Positions 33,788-43,593 of a stretch of DNA of 64,000 nt are shown here, piece after piece (the first letter of the stretch is position 1; every line of letters starts with the position of its first letter). This DNA comes from Sphingomonas sp. AX6 (lineage in GTDB: Bacteria; Pseudomonadota; Alphaproteobacteria; Sphingomonadales; Sphingomonadaceae): positions 2,526,008 to 2,590,007 of the forward strand of contig NZ_LR733979.1 of NCBI RefSeq assembly GCF_902506605.1, read 5' to 3'. The position numbers were made by a program, and so were the translations under genes. Below the pieces are notes generated by a model. That model was not told the DNA's origin, did not search any database, and saw only the letters and a program-made list of their open reading frames with translations.

Positions 33788-34301
33788 TTAGGCCGTAGAC
33801 TCATAAGCGCGCAGCCAGATTCGCACTGATGCGAGCTTGACCATGGCGAGGAAGTTGTCGGCGAGCTTGTCGCAGCGGGTGGCGATGCGTCGGAAGTGTT
33901 TCAGTTTGCTGAAGAAGCGTTCGACCTGGTTCCGCTCGCGGTAGAGTGTTTTCTAGAAGCAGGGCCGCCCTTTGCGGTTGGACTTGGCCGGGATGTTGGG
34001 CACCACGCCCTGGCTCTCGATGAGGTCGCGGATGGGGTTGCCATCGTAAGCCTCGTCGCCAAGCACGATGGTGCGCGGTTCGAGCCGGTCGAGCAGCGTC
34101 AGGGCAGCGGGTGCGTCGTGCGCCTGACCCGCCGTCAGGCTGAGCCGGAACGGGAGGGCCTTGGGCGTCGACGACCGCGTGGATCTTGGTCGTGAGCCCG
34201 CCATTGAGTACGCGCCGGTCATCGACACGCGGCACGCCCCTCGGCTTGTTCGGCAGCAATGGCGCAATCACGCGCCACCCGGTCAAATCATAGCGGCTCA
34301 T
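33788..34301 (-). pseudogene. IS5-family (IS427-like) transposase remnant
   Basis: N-terminus MSRYDLTGWRVIAPLLPNKP then RGVPRVDDRRVLNG jumps directly to GLTTKIHAVVDAQG, so the central part, including the first catalytic Asp region, is deleted. A frameshift near 34170 moves the reading to LSLTAGQAHDAPAALTLLDR and LEPRTIVLGDEAYDGNPIRD (second DDE Asp region), followed by a TAG stop after KGRPCF near 33953; beyond it YRERNQVERFFSKLKHFRRI (DDE Glu region) and ASVRIWLRAYESTA are still readable. The element is dead; ends and target duplication could not be defined. Confidence 0.88.
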
Positions 34302-34373
34302 GCCGCCATCCTGAATCTGATCGACGCCGCCTTGGGAATCCCATTTATGGGTTCACGGGTAGTGGATCACCGG

Positions 34374-35429
34374 CTAGTTGCCGCCAGGCGGGGCCGTCGA
34401 TGATCGCACGGCCAGCGTTGCGGGGACGACGATCGCGTTGCGCGGCGGGTCACGCTGTGCCTGTTCGTCGATGATCAGCGATACTGCCTGGGCGGTGACT
34501 TCGGCAATGGGCTGTACGACCGCCGTCAACGGCGGGTGGGTAAAGCGCGTGATCGGCGTATCGTCGAAACTGATGACGGAAAGGTCGCTGGGCACCTCGA
34601 CGTTGCGGCCCCGTGCGGCTTCCAGAACCGCCAGCGTCATGCGATCGTTGCTGGCTATGATGGCGGTTGGCGGCACGTCACCTGCCAGCAATGCCTCGGC
34701 AGCGATCAAACCGGATTCGTAGCTGAAATCGCCTGTCGCCAGCAGGTCGGTCATGTCGAACCCCGCCGCCGCCATCGCGGTGCGCCAGCCAGCGACGCGC
34801 CAGCCGCTCAATTCATATGCCGAGGGTCCGGCGATAAAGCCGATCCGTTCGTGGCCGAGTTCGATCAGATGCTCGGTCGCCATGCGCGCGGCGCGTTCGT
34901 CATCCATCGTCAGCGCAAAGCCGTAGCCTTCGCGAAGCGACCCGATCCGCGCCACGCTGATCTGTCGCGTCTGCAGCAGTTCGAGGATTTCGGCATTTTC
35001 GGAATGCGGCGGCGTCAGGATCACGCCATCCGGGCGCAACGCGCCGAGCGCTGCGGCAAGCTCGCGTTCGATATGGTCGCTATGCGTGTCGACGAGTTCG
35101 ACCAGCAGGCGATAGCCATGTTCCGCGCATTTGATCATGCCCCCCAGCATCATCTGATCGACCCAGTCGGTTCCCTGCCGGTCGCGCCAGTCTGCGATCG
35201 TCCGTTCGCGGTCGTTGATCGCCAGGATCAGATAGGATCGCGATCCGGCCATGCGCTGCGCCGCGATCGAGGGAACATAGCCCAGCTTGTCGATCGATGC
35301 CTGAACACGCTTGATCATTTCGGGCCGGACATTGGGCTCCTTGTTGATCACGCGACTGACCGTCTGCAGCGACACTCCCGCATCCGCCGCAACATGCTTG
35401 ATGGTGATCGCCTGGCGGCGCCGGTTCAT
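34374..35429 (-). CDS. LacI-family transcriptional regulator
   Basis: A 351-aa regulator. Helix-turn-helix plus hinge: ITIKHVAADAGVSLQTVSRV, INKEPNVRPEMIKRVQASID, KLGYVPSIAAQRMAGSRSYL; then a periplasmic-binding-like ligand domain with GHERIGFIAGPSAYELSGWR and PTAIIASNDRMTLAVLEAAR, FDDTPITRFTHPPLTAVVQP. The unusual WADRDRQ-like loop is absent; the fold is normal. It lies 3 nt after the upstream halogenase gene and ends the six-gene operon, so it is probably expressed with its targets. AACGTT-centred palindromes upstream of the TonB receptor and glycosidase genes are its likely operators; the ligand is inferred to be a glucan-derived sugar. Confidence 0.93.
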   Translation of the reverse strand: MNRRRQAITIKHVAADAGVSLQTVSRVINKEPNVRPEMIKRVQASIDKLGYVPSIAAQRMAGSRSYLILAINDRERTIADWRDRQGTDWVDQMMLGGMIKCAEHGYRLLVELVDTHSDHIERELAAALGALRPDGVILTPPHSENAEILELLQTRQISVARIGSLREGYGFALTMDDERAARMATEHLIELGHERIGFIAGPSAYELSGWRVAGWRTAMAAAGFDMTDLLATGDFSYESGLIAAEALLAGDVPPTAIIASNDRMTLAVLEAARGRNVEVPSDLSVISFDDTPITRFTHPPLTAVVQPIAEVTAQAVSLIIDEQAQRDPPRNAIVVPATLAVRSSTAPPGGN

Positions 35430-35432
35430 AGC

Positions 35433-36944
35433 CTAGTCCGTCCCGGTCGCAGCGTTAGTGGCGGCACCGCAATAGCGCGCGACATACGTCCCGTGTGCGG
35501 GCAATGTGGCAACGGTGCGGACGACCCCATCGCGCACGGTGGTCAGCAATCGCCCGAGATCGTCGTCGTACAGTTTCGCCGCTATCGGGTGCCAGGATCG
35601 GGGCATGATGCCCTGTCCCATCATCACCTGAACCCAGCTATTTTCCGCAAACAGTTCCTCGTTGCGGCGGAAGACTCGGCCCGTTTCGCGGAACAGCTCC
35701 ATTTTCTGCGCCAGCGTATCGGGCACCGACATCGACGCGCATTGTCGCCAGAACGGGGAATCGCGGCGCTCGGTCGCCTTGTAATGGAGGATCAGGAAGT
35801 CGCGGATCTGCAGCATGTCCTGCATCTGCTGTTCGTTGAACTCGGCCACATCGCTCGGATTGACCGGCCCCAGCGGCATCATGCGGATCAGCCGCAATAC
35901 CGCGCGCTGGATCAGGTGGATGCTGGTCGATTCAAGCGGCTCCATGAACCCGCCCGACAAGCCGATCGCGATGCAATTGCGATACCATTGCCGCCGCCGC
36001 ACGCCGCTGGTGAAGCGCAGATGGTTGGGCTCGGTCAGCACCTTGCCCTCGACATTGCCGAGCAGCCGGTCGAGCGCTGCGTCCCTATCGAGGTAACGGC
36101 TGCACCAGACGAGGCCGTTGCCGATGCGATGCTGAAGCGGAATACGCCATTGCCATCCGGCATCATGCGCCATCGCGCGGGTGTAAGGCACCGGCGGCCC
36201 GACATTTTCGGTTTGCAGCGCTATCGCGGAATCGCACGGCAACCAATGCGTCCAGTCGTCGAACCCGGCATGCAGCGCCTGGTCGATCAACAGCGCGCGA
36301 AAGCCGGTGCAGTCGAGGAACAGGTCACCCTCGATCCGATCGCCGCGGTCGAGCACGAGTGCCGCGACGTCGCCGCTTTCGCCGTCCAGTTCGACCTGTG
36401 CGATCTTCCCCTCGATCCGCACTGCGCCATCGCCCTCAGCCATGGTGCGCAGAAATTTAGCGTAGAGCGTGGAATCGAGCTGATAGGCATAGTTCATGCC
36501 GTTGTCGGGCAGGTGCGCGAACTTGCCGTCCATCGCCGCCACCAGCTCCAGACAGTAATCGTCGTACGACGCTTCATGCCCGCGCTCTCGGCCATAGAGC
36601 CAGTAATGCTGGAACCCGGCAGCCCAATGATCCCTGCCGGTCAGCCCGAACGAATGGAAATAACGGTCGCTGCCGTTTTTCCAACCGTCGAACAGGATGC
36701 CCAGTTTGAACGTCGCGTTGGTCGCGCGCATGAACTCGGCCTCGTTGATGCCGAGCAGCCGGTTATAGGTGACCAGCGGCGGGATGGTGGATTCGCCCAC
36801 GCCCACCGTTCCGATGGATTCGGATTCGACCAGCGTCACCTGCGCCGCGCGGCCCATGGTGCGTGCGATGGCCGCGGCCGCCATCCAACCGCCGGTGCCG
36901 CCGCCTGCGACGACGATGCGCTTGATCGGATGCTCGCTTCTCAT
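35433..36944 (-). CDS. Flavin-dependent tryptophan halogenase-family protein (paralogue 1)
   Basis: A 503-aa protein. FAD-binding IVVAGGGTGGWMAAAAIA (residues about 10-27), VGVGESTIPPL, the halogenase lysine in ATFKLGILFDGW (Lys80), the WxWxIP signature as WQWRIP (264-269) and SGGFMEPLESTSIHLI (331-346), matching the Glu-containing motif of PrnA-type enzymes. All signature residues are present, so an FADH2-dependent halogenase reaction is plausible. However, proteins of this clade sit next to TonB receptors in Caulobacterales, Xanthomonadales and Sphingomonadales, and only a few have shown halogenation, on indole-like substrates in vitro. It overlaps the cupin gene by 4 nt. Confidence 0.88.
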   Translation of the reverse strand: MRSEHPIKRIVVAGGGTGGWMAAAAIARTMGRAAQVTLVESESIGTVGVGESTIPPLVTYNRLLGINEAEFMRATNATFKLGILFDGWKNGSDRYFHSFGLTGRDHWAAGFQHYWLYGRERGHEASYDDYCLELVAAMDGKFAHLPDNGMNYAYQLDSTLYAKFLRTMAEGDGAVRIEGKIAQVELDGESGDVAALVLDRGDRIEGDLFLDCTGFRALLIDQALHAGFDDWTHWLPCDSAIALQTENVGPPVPYTRAMAHDAGWQWRIPLQHRIGNGLVWCSRYLDRDAALDRLLGNVEGKVLTEPNHLRFTSGVRRRQWYRNCIAIGLSGGFMEPLESTSIHLIQRAVLRLIRMMPLGPVNPSDVAEFNEQQMQDMLQIRDFLILHYKATERRDSPFWRQCASMSVPDTLAQKMELFRETGRVFRRNEELFAENSWVQVMMGQGIMPRSWHPIAAKLYDDDLGRLLTTVRDGVVRTVATLPAHGTYVARYCGAATNAATGTD

Positions 36945-37978
36945 CGGCTCAACTGCCGCAGGAGGTAGGCGCGCAGACGTCCGGCGGTGTCCGGCGTCAA
37001 CGGCGCGAGCACGCTGCGACTTTCAAACGGAATATGCGCGACGGTCGCCTCGTCATTGGCGAAGACATAATGGTCGAACAGGTCGCGCCAATGCGCCTTT
37101 TCATCCTCGGGTAATTCGCGGATCGCAAGCAGCGCGTGGTTGAGCGCATCCTGCGGGTGCGCCAGCCAGCGCGGGGTTTCGCGCCACCAATAATTGACCA
37201 GGATGTTGAATGGGTCGAGCGCTTCGACATGATGCCACCACATCGCCGGGATATAGAGCGCATCGCCGGGTTCCAGATCGGCGACCTGCGCCGCCGCCAT
37301 CGCGTCTGCAAAACGAGGGAAGCGGTCGAGATCGGGTGCGAAGAAATCGACCATGCTGATCGGACGCCCGGCAGGCGTATTGTCGAGCGGACCGAGATAA
37401 AGATTGGCGTACTGATCGCGCGGGAACAACGTGAACCGCCGTCGCCCGGCCGCGACACATGCCAGATTGTGCGGCACGTCGTTATGCGCCGCGATCCGGG
37501 TCCGCGTCCCGATCCAGATGCTCGCGGTCACATCGCGGTCGCCCAGATCGACATGGTTGGCGGCATGCAGTCCGTCGAAATAGTCATGCACGTCGACCGA
37601 GGCGAGATACAGGGTAGGTGCGTCGCCATCGCCCGCCGCTTCGCCGCCCGCCATCCGAGCGAAGATGTCGGGGAGTGCTGCCGACATCATGCGAAAGTTC
37701 ATGCCCATCGCATCGTCGTAGAATAGCCGTCCGTCGCTGGCCGGTGCGCCGACCGAGACCGAAAAGGCACGGTCGCGACTGTGCGCGAGCAGATAGTCGC
37801 GTGCCGCGCCCGGCGATTTGCGCCCCTCGACCACCAGCGGCCAATCGGCAACCAGACCGCGGACGATGAAAGGCTGATCGGCGTCGCGCAACAGCGCGTC
37901 GAGCGCGGCGGTGTCCGCGACCCGCGCCTCGTTTACCGCTGTCGGTGTGGCCAGCCTGTGTGCGTCGGCTTCAGCCAC
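36941..37978 (-). CDS. Cupin-like (JmjC-type, Cupin_8) protein
   Basis: A 345-aa soluble protein of the Cupin_8/JmjC-like oxygenase superfamily. The Fe(II) facial triad is readable: TRIAAHNDVPHNLACVAAGR (HxD with His165 and Asp167), and GDALYIPAMWWHHVEALDPF (second His about 249-250). RRRFTLFPRDQYANLYLGPL is the usual strand after the HxD. The substrate is unknown; 2-oxoglutarate-dependent hydroxylation is inferred from family. It overlaps SapC by 8 nt upstream and the halogenase by 4 nt downstream. Confidence 0.85.
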   Translation of the reverse strand: MAEADAHRLATPTAVNEARVADTAALDALLRDADQPFIVRGLVADWPLVVEGRKSPGAARDYLLAHSRDRAFSVSVGAPASDGRLFYDDAMGMNFRMMSAALPDIFARMAGGEAAGDGDAPTLYLASVDVHDYFDGLHAANHVDLGDRDVTASIWIGTRTRIAAHNDVPHNLACVAAGRRRFTLFPRDQYANLYLGPLDNTPAGRPISMVDFFAPDLDRFPRFADAMAAAQVADLEPGDALYIPAMWWHHVEALDPFNILVNYWWRETPRWLAHPQDALNHALLAIRELPEDEKAHWRDLFDHYVFANDEATVAHIPFESRSVLAPLTPDTAGRLRAYLLRQLSR

Positions 37979-38687
37979 TTGCCACCTGCCGGTTCTTTCG
38001 CGCGATCAGTGCCGGCAGGTTGGCAAGCGATGCGACCGCCATGAACAGGGGCAGCAAATGCCCTTCGCGGTTGAGGTCACCCAGCGTCGCCGCGTCCAGG
38101 CCGCGCAACTTGTCCTCGTCGATAATGTGGAATCCGACCATGCGATGCGCGGCGCCATCGTCGAGCGTCACGTCGAGCGTGAAGGGTTCCAGCAGGTCGT
38201 AGCGCACAAGCGCAGCGAAGAAGCCGCGCGATTCCTGATACCCCGCATCCAGCACGCCGAGCCGCTCGACGATGGTGTCGAGATAGGGCGTTGGCCGACC
38301 GTCCTGATCGAACAGCCTGACGCCTTCGCCTTCCGCGATCCGCGGGCTTGCCAGGTCGATCACCACCTGCTTGTCGCCCTCGCTTTCGGGTGCGCCGCCG
38401 ATCAGGAAGGGTTGGATGTCCATCGACAGCGGCAGATAGCGGGCGTCCCATCGGTCGTCCTGCAAGAACAAATTCTCGCCGCTTTCGAACCCGAACATGG
38501 CAAGTGCGACGACATCGCCGCGTTCATGATTGCGGCGGAACAGGATCGGATAATCGGCCTGGACGCGTCGAAACTCGTTGGGGACCGTCATCGCGGTCAT
38601 TACCCCGTCGCCCAGTTCGGCAGAGCGTTCTCGGCGGATGCGCAGGTCGCGGTGTGCCTCGGCGTTTAGCAGCACATGATCAGACAT
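37971..38687 (-). CDS. SapC-family protein
   Basis: A 238-aa protein of the SapC family (PF07277, named after a Campylobacter S-layer-associated protein; true role unknown). Diagnostic: [20 protein letters not shown] (near residues 40-58), [15 protein letters not shown], and [10 protein letters not shown]. The ATG at 38687 is chosen since the frame upstream is only the reverse reading of the next gene. It overlaps the second halogenase by 8 nt. Its strict neighbourhood with halogenases and TonB receptors suggests a shared function, but none is proven. Confidence 0.85.
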   Translation of the reverse strand: MSDHVLLNAEAHRDLRIRRERSAELGDGVMTAMTVPNEFRRVQADYPILFRRNHERGDVVALAMFGFESGENLFLQDDRWDARYLPLSMDIQPFLIGGAPESEGDKQVVIDLASPRIAEGEGVRLFDQDGRPTPYLDTIVERLGVLDAGYQESRGFFAALVRYDLLEPFTLDVTLDDGAAHRMVGFHIIDEDKLRGLDAATLGDLNREGHLLPLFMAVASLANLPALIARKNRQVASG

Positions 38688-40242
38688 GAATGGCCTTTTG
38701 GACAAGCGGTTCGGAACGGCGCAGCGCGTCGAGATAGACGCGGTTGGTGGGCAGGCTCGCGGCGAGCGCGCGGGCGCGCTGCGCCATTTTCTGCGCAGCA
38801 TCGCCAACGGTTTCGCCACCGGCGGGCGAGCGCACCGCGGACGCCAGCGGTGGCGGCGCGCCCATGCCGTACAACACATATTGATAGCTGGCGGCCGGGA
38901 AAATCTCGTCCGCATGGGGGAAGTCGGCGGCGCTGGGGGGCTGCGTCCGCCACATTTCCAGCAACTCGCGCAGCCGATCGGGGATCGTATCTGGGTCGCG
39001 GTGTGCCCGCCAATAGGGTTCGCTCCGCACGCTCGGCACATAATGCAGCTTCAGGAAATCGACGATCCGGTCCCAGCGATAGCGGAACAGGTTGTTGAAC
39101 CTGTCTGCGTGCAACGCCATCGCTGCGCGGTCGACCGGAAACCCGTCAAGCAGCGCATCGATCGACAATTCGGCCAGCACGATCGCCGATGCCTCAAGCG
39201 GTTCCAAAAACCCTGCCGCAAGTCCGAGCGCCAGGCAATTGCCCCGCCAGAACTGTTCGCGATGCGCGGATTGAAACGTCAGGCGACGGAACGACAGCGC
39301 GTCGTGGTCCACGCCCGGCGCCGTTCGCGTCAAATAGTCGCGAAGCGTCTTCTCAGCGTCGTCGTCGCTGGCAAAGCTGCTCGAATAAACGCAGCCGATG
39401 CCGCGACGCGTGGGCAGGCCGATGTCCCAGATCCATCCGGCGGCGTGGGCAGTCGCATTGGTCTGCGCGGCGATCGGGCTATCGGATGCGACGGGCACCT
39501 GCACTGCAAGCGCGCGGTCGTTGAACAACACGCCGCTGCGGTCGATCAGCGGCACGCCATAATGCCCGCCGATCAGCAGCGCGGCATGGCCGGTGCAGTC
39601 GAGGAACAGGTCGCCTTCGACCTTGCCGGATTCGCGCGTCCGTACTGCGGAGATATCACCGTTATCGGTAGCATCGACGCCCACCACATGGTCGCGAAGG
39701 TGCACCACGCCCAGTCGCTCGGTCGCGACGCGCCGCAGCAGGTCGGCCAGCTTCACCGCATCGAGGTGATAGGCGTAATTTACGGCACCGGCATAACCCG
39801 GCATGGCACGCTGGCGCGGCGCGAGATGCTGGGCGCACAAGCGAGGCTGGGCGCAGACCGCGTCGGCGAACGCACCGCCGACCGATTGCCAGTGCGCGAT
39901 CAGATCACGCGGCGCGGCATCGACCGGGGCGGTGAAGGGGTGGTGGTAGCTGTCATCAGCCGTCCCGTCGCGCCAGCCGTCGAACCGCGACCCCTGTTTG
40001 AATGAGGCGTCGGTCGCGTCCAGAAATTCGGCTTCGTCGATCCCGATCTTGGCGAGCGTCCCGCGGATCGTCGGCCAGGTGCCTTCCCCCACGCCGATGA
40101 TCGGCAGGTCGGGCGATTCGATCAGCGTCACCGATAACGGTTCGGGTGCGGCAGGATCGGCGGCGGCCGCGATCCGGCAGGCCGCCAGCCATCCGGCGGT
40201 GCCCCCGCCGACGACCACGATCCTGTTCACCCGCTTATGCAT
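38680..40242 (-). CDS. Flavin-dependent tryptophan halogenase-family protein (paralogue 2)
   Basis: A 520-aa protein, related to but divergent from paralogue 1. FAD-binding [20 protein letters not shown] (residues 7-26), [14 protein letters not shown], the halogenase lysine in [12 protein letters not shown] (Lys82) and [19 protein letters not shown]. The WxWxIP signature is altered to WIWDIG (270-275): the terminal proline is missing. That makes the chemistry uncertain, and the protein could be a halogenase with a shifted pocket or a flavoprotein with another job. It starts 98 nt after the TonB receptor and overlaps SapC. Confidence 0.85.
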   Translation of the reverse strand: MHKRVNRIVVVGGGTAGWLAACRIAAAADPAAPEPLSVTLIESPDLPIIGVGEGTWPTIRGTLAKIGIDEAEFLDATDASFKQGSRFDGWRDGTADDSYHHPFTAPVDAAPRDLIAHWQSVGGAFADAVCAQPRLCAQHLAPRQRAMPGYAGAVNYAYHLDAVKLADLLRRVATERLGVVHLRDHVVGVDATDNGDISAVRTRESGKVEGDLFLDCTGHAALLIGGHYGVPLIDRSGVLFNDRALAVQVPVASDSPIAAQTNATAHAAGWIWDIGLPTRRGIGCVYSSSFASDDDAEKTLRDYLTRTAPGVDHDALSFRRLTFQSAHREQFWRGNCLALGLAAGFLEPLEASAIVLAELSIDALLDGFPVDRAAMALHADRFNNLFRYRWDRIVDFLKLHYVPSVRSEPYWRAHRDPDTIPDRLRELLEMWRTQPPSAADFPHADEIFPAASYQYVLYGMGAPPPLASAVRSPAGGETVGDAAQKMAQRARALAASLPTNRVYLDALRRSEPLVQKAIHV

Positions 40243-40340
40243 CGCCCGTCCCGTTCACCCCTGCGAACCTGCCCGCCGCGTATCGGAAAAGCCACCCTTT
40301 CGAGCAAGCATTCCCGACGCGCGGCGGACAGGCCGGTCGA

Positions 40341-43300
40341 TCAGAAGCTGAAACGCACGCCGCCGGTATAGCGGGCAAAGCCTGGTTGGGCGAAGGTCAC
40401 GAACTCGTCCGAACGACGATGGCCGCGGCGGCTTTCCCCAGTCAGGTTGATGCCCTCGGCAAAGATGGTCAGACCCTGCCGGACTTCGTAGCTGACGCTG
40501 GCGTCGATCTGCGAATAGGCTTCGACATAAAGCGGGTTCGGATTGCCGCCGGCGTAGAATTCATCGCGCCAGTTATAAGCCACACGCGCCTGCAGACCGT
40601 TCTTGTCGTAATACACGACCGCGTTTGCACTGTCGCTCAGACCTGCAAGCGCAAACTGACCGATATTGGGGTCGAGCGCATTGTCGAACCGCGCATCGCC
40701 GTTGACGATCGTATAGTTCAGGATCGTACCAAAGCCGGTGTCCCAGAAGCTGTGCTGGATCGCGAATTCGAACCCGTCGATGGTCGCGGTCTGGTCCGAG
40801 TTGGACGGCGTACCGACACGGAAGGTGACCAAATCATCTTCGGGCAATCCCAGAATACGACCGGTATAATAGCCGTTCTGATCGAGGATCGGATTGCCTG
40901 CCGCATCCCGCGCGACTTCCACACCGTTGGTAAAATTGCGCAGGATATAATTGCGCAGCGCCGGTACGTCATTGGCCAATGCCGATCCTGCCAATGCCGC
41001 CTGGGCCGCACGGAAACGAGGACCATCGGCGGGATTGCGCAGGTCGAATGCCGAGGATTCAATTTCTTGCGAATTGATGAAGTTGCTGACCTTCTTGCGG
41101 AAATAGCCGGCCGAGATGTAGCTGCTGAGGTCGTAGTACCATTCGGCCGAGACATCGATGTTCTTGGACAGGAAAGGGATCAGGTTGGGATTGCCCTGCG
41201 ATCCGCCGCCGCCGGTGATACCGAACTGGCGGTTGAATGTGCGCCCGCCCTGCAACGAGCCATAATCCGCACGCGTGATCGTGTGGCTATAGGAGGCGCG
41301 CAGCTTCACGTCCTGGACCGGTTCCATGTCGAAATCGATCGCGGGCAGCCAGTTTTGGTAGCTGCCCTTGGCAGTCACGAAATCCGAATCCGCGGCGTAG
41401 ATGATGTTGAACTCGCCCGCCGCGACCCACGCGGTGCCGACCGGAATCGGAGTCAATGCCGACGAGCTGACGTTGGTCTGATCGTACCGCACGCCCGCGA
41501 TGATGTGGGCCGGGCCGGCAAGCAGTTCGAATTCGTTATTGAACTGGATGAACGGCGAGACCGTTTTTTCGGTAATCCGCCGATCCGTGTCGTAGGTCGC
41601 CAGGCAATTTCCGTCGCCTCCGCAAATCCCGAACCGATCGTCGAGCAGATCGACCATGCGTTCGAAATCGAACCGGTAATAGGCGGGAATAATGCCCTGG
41701 TCCGAACCGGAGATATCGGGGAATTTGTCAGGCAACGTGACCAGCTCGAACAGATCGTCGGGCAGATCGGCAGGGGTGCCGACGCCACCCCAGGTATCGT
41801 TCTGAAGGAAGCCATAGGCCGAACGCACGTGGTTCTCGATATAAGAGAAGCCGAAATCGATCGAATCCAGGAACGCGCCATCATGGTCGTAACGCCCGTT
41901 CAGCCGGATCTGATTGATCTCGTCGCGGAAATAGGCGTTGCGGAACGAGTTGCCCGTCGCATTGATGCGCGACGGATCGAGCGCATCGATCCCCGGTTGC
42001 ATGACATAGGACAGAACCGGCAGGTCGTTGCGGAAATCGACGGTCTGCGACGCGACGCCGAAGATCGCGCTACCCACCGACGTGCTCGTGCCGAAGCGGT
42101 TGGTCGGACGCGATTCCGCCGTCGAATGATGCGCGTCCAGCGTCATCGTGACACCACCGGGCGCGTCCCATTTCAGGTTTCCGCCCCACGATTTGTTCTC
42201 GGTCACGTTGGCGGTCAACGATCCACTGTAGGATAAATCCTTTCCGGGGCCGAACCGCTCAGTGTAGAAAACAGGCCCTGCAACCGGGCCATCGGTCCAT
42301 TCGGTCGACGTATCGCCGAAGTTGAACCACATGCCGACGCTGCTGTTGCGCGCCTCGACGCGGTTGCGCGAATAGGTGAAGTCCACCGTCGCGGTCAGCG
42401 TTTCGACCGGACGGAATTGCAGCACGACCTGGCCATTGATGCGTTCGCGCTCGATGTCGGTCAGCGAGTAGGACGCTTCTTGCGGAATTTCGTAGACATC
42501 CGTCGGGCCGGGACGATTGACGACGTTCGGACCCTCTGGCCCAAGCGTACCCCAGTCGTTCTCGGTGCCCAGAAATGCGTTGCCGAAACCGACCTGCCCG
42601 GAATTCACGCTCGCCTTGCGCTTTTGATAGACGCCGGAGACCAGAATGCCGAACTGGTCGCTGCTGCCGAAGGTGGTGCTGAACACGCCCGACACTTCGG
42701 GGGTGATGTCCTGCCCGTCATTCTGCGACGAATCGAGCACGCCGCGCGCGGCGATCGAACCCCGCATGCCGGGGCGATCCAGCGGGCGTGGCGTCAAGAT
42801 GTTGATCGACGAACCGATGCCGCCCGAGGGCACGGCCGCACGCCCGGTCTTATAGACTTCGACAGCCGAGATGCCTTCGGAAGCAAGGTTCGCGAAATCG
42901 AACGAACGCGAGGCGGGCGGGCTGGCACCATCACCCAGCGACGAAGTCGGCATCTGGCGACCGTTGAGCGTGACAAGATTATATTCGGGGCCGAAGCCGC
43001 GTACCGTGACCAGCGATCCCTCGCCATTCTGCCGATCGATCGACACGCCGGTGATGCGCTGAAGCGACTCGGCGAGGTTGGTGTCGGGAAACTTGCCGAT
43101 ATCCTCGGCTGAAATCGCATCGACCACGCCCTGCGCGTTGCGCTTGATCTCCACGGCTTCGCGCAGCGAGGCGCGGATACCGGTAACAACAATATCGCCG
43201 TCGGTGCCACTATCGTCGGACTGGGGCCGTTCCTGGATTTCCGACGGGCCGGGATTTCCGAGCGTCGCTGCTGTGTCCTGCGCGAATGCCGCACTCGATA

Positions 43301-43370
43301 TGGCCATGGTCGATAGGACCGAAGCCCCCGCCAGAAAACGCGAAATCGAACGAGCTTTGTAGCGTCGCAT
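40341..43370 (-). CDS. TonB-dependent receptor (carbohydrate-type)
   Basis: A 1009-aa outer-membrane receptor. Signal peptide (MRRYKARSISRFLAGASVLS, cleavage near SAAFAQ), a short extension, the plug (DGDIVVTGIRASLREAVEIK, VDAISAEDIGKFPDTNLAES, LQRITGVSIDRQNGEGSLVT), then a 22-strand beta-barrel ending in the C-terminal Phe of GVRFSF. The large size and plug style match receptors for oligosaccharides rather than siderophores. The minus-strand GGGGAGG lies 6 nt before ATG 43370; an upstream ATG is ignored. It heads the halogenase operon; the divergent GH3 gene shares its promoter region, with two operator-like sites. Confidence 0.93.
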   Translation of the reverse strand: MRRYKARSISRFLAGASVLSTMAISSAAFAQDTAATLGNPGPSEIQERPQSDDSGTDGDIVVTGIRASLREAVEIKRNAQGVVDAISAEDIGKFPDTNLAESLQRITGVSIDRQNGEGSLVTVRGFGPEYNLVTLNGRQMPTSSLGDGASPPASRSFDFANLASEGISAVEVYKTGRAAVPSGGIGSSINILTPRPLDRPGMRGSIAARGVLDSSQNDGQDITPEVSGVFSTTFGSSDQFGILVSGVYQKRKASVNSGQVGFGNAFLGTENDWGTLGPEGPNVVNRPGPTDVYEIPQEASYSLTDIERERINGQVVLQFRPVETLTATVDFTYSRNRVEARNSSVGMWFNFGDTSTEWTDGPVAGPVFYTERFGPGKDLSYSGSLTANVTENKSWGGNLKWDAPGGVTMTLDAHHSTAESRPTNRFGTSTSVGSAIFGVASQTVDFRNDLPVLSYVMQPGIDALDPSRINATGNSFRNAYFRDEINQIRLNGRYDHDGAFLDSIDFGFSYIENHVRSAYGFLQNDTWGGVGTPADLPDDLFELVTLPDKFPDISGSDQGIIPAYYRFDFERMVDLLDDRFGICGGDGNCLATYDTDRRITEKTVSPFIQFNNEFELLAGPAHIIAGVRYDQTNVSSSALTPIPVGTAWVAAGEFNIIYAADSDFVTAKGSYQNWLPAIDFDMEPVQDVKLRASYSHTITRADYGSLQGGRTFNRQFGITGGGGSQGNPNLIPFLSKNIDVSAEWYYDLSSYISAGYFRKKVSNFINSQEIESSAFDLRNPADGPRFRAAQAALAGSALANDVPALRNYILRNFTNGVEVARDAAGNPILDQNGYYTGRILGLPEDDLVTFRVGTPSNSDQTATIDGFEFAIQHSFWDTGFGTILNYTIVNGDARFDNALDPNIGQFALAGLSDSANAVVYYDKNGLQARVAYNWRDEFYAGGNPNPLYVEAYSQIDASVSYEVRQGLTIFAEGINLTGESRRGHRRSDEFVTFAQPGFARYTGGVRFSF

Positions 43371-43423
43371 CCAATCCTCCCCTTCATCGACGCAGGCCGT
43401 TCCCCGCATCGAGTCACTTTCAA

Positions 43424-43439
43424 ATGAGAACGTTCACTC
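43424..43439. promoter_or_regulatory. Operator-like palindrome (LacI type), site 1
   Basis: ATGAGAACGTTCACTC is centred on AACGTT, 54 nt upstream of the TonB receptor start and in the divergent region shared with the GH3 gene. It matches one half of the stronger site at 48053-48068 (TGAGAACGTT is identical to its reverse complement) and partly the other. Confidence 0.5.
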
Positions 43440-43512
43440 TGCCTGTCTTTGTCCGATGTCAAGAGGCCGCACTCTGCTTCGTCGACAAATGTGTTTCCCC
43501 GGCAACACTGGG

Positions 43513-43528
43513 TTGTGAGCGTTCCCAT
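43513..43528. promoter_or_regulatory. Operator-like palindrome (LacI type), site 2
   Basis: TTGTGAGCGTTCCCAT is a weaker copy of the same 16-bp pattern (TTGxxAxCGTTCxCAx shared), 65 nt upstream of the GH3 start. Two spaced sites in one divergent promoter would suit looping by a LacI-type repressor. Confidence 0.4.
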
Positions 43529-43593
43529 AACTGTGCTTTAGGTGTGCCAGGGCTTACCAGATATGGGAGTCGCGTTCAGGGGAGGAATTCAGG

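Noticed and set aside
35433..40242. Halogenated natural-product cluster
   Set aside because: No polyketide, peptide synthetase, prenyl or indole biosynthetic core genes occur; the halogenase-like genes are tied to a TonB receptor and glycosidases.
40146..42236. Long plus-strand open frame of 696 codons opposite the TonB receptor
   Set aside because: It is the antisense reading of the receptor, with no family features; high-GC codon bias keeps such frames open.
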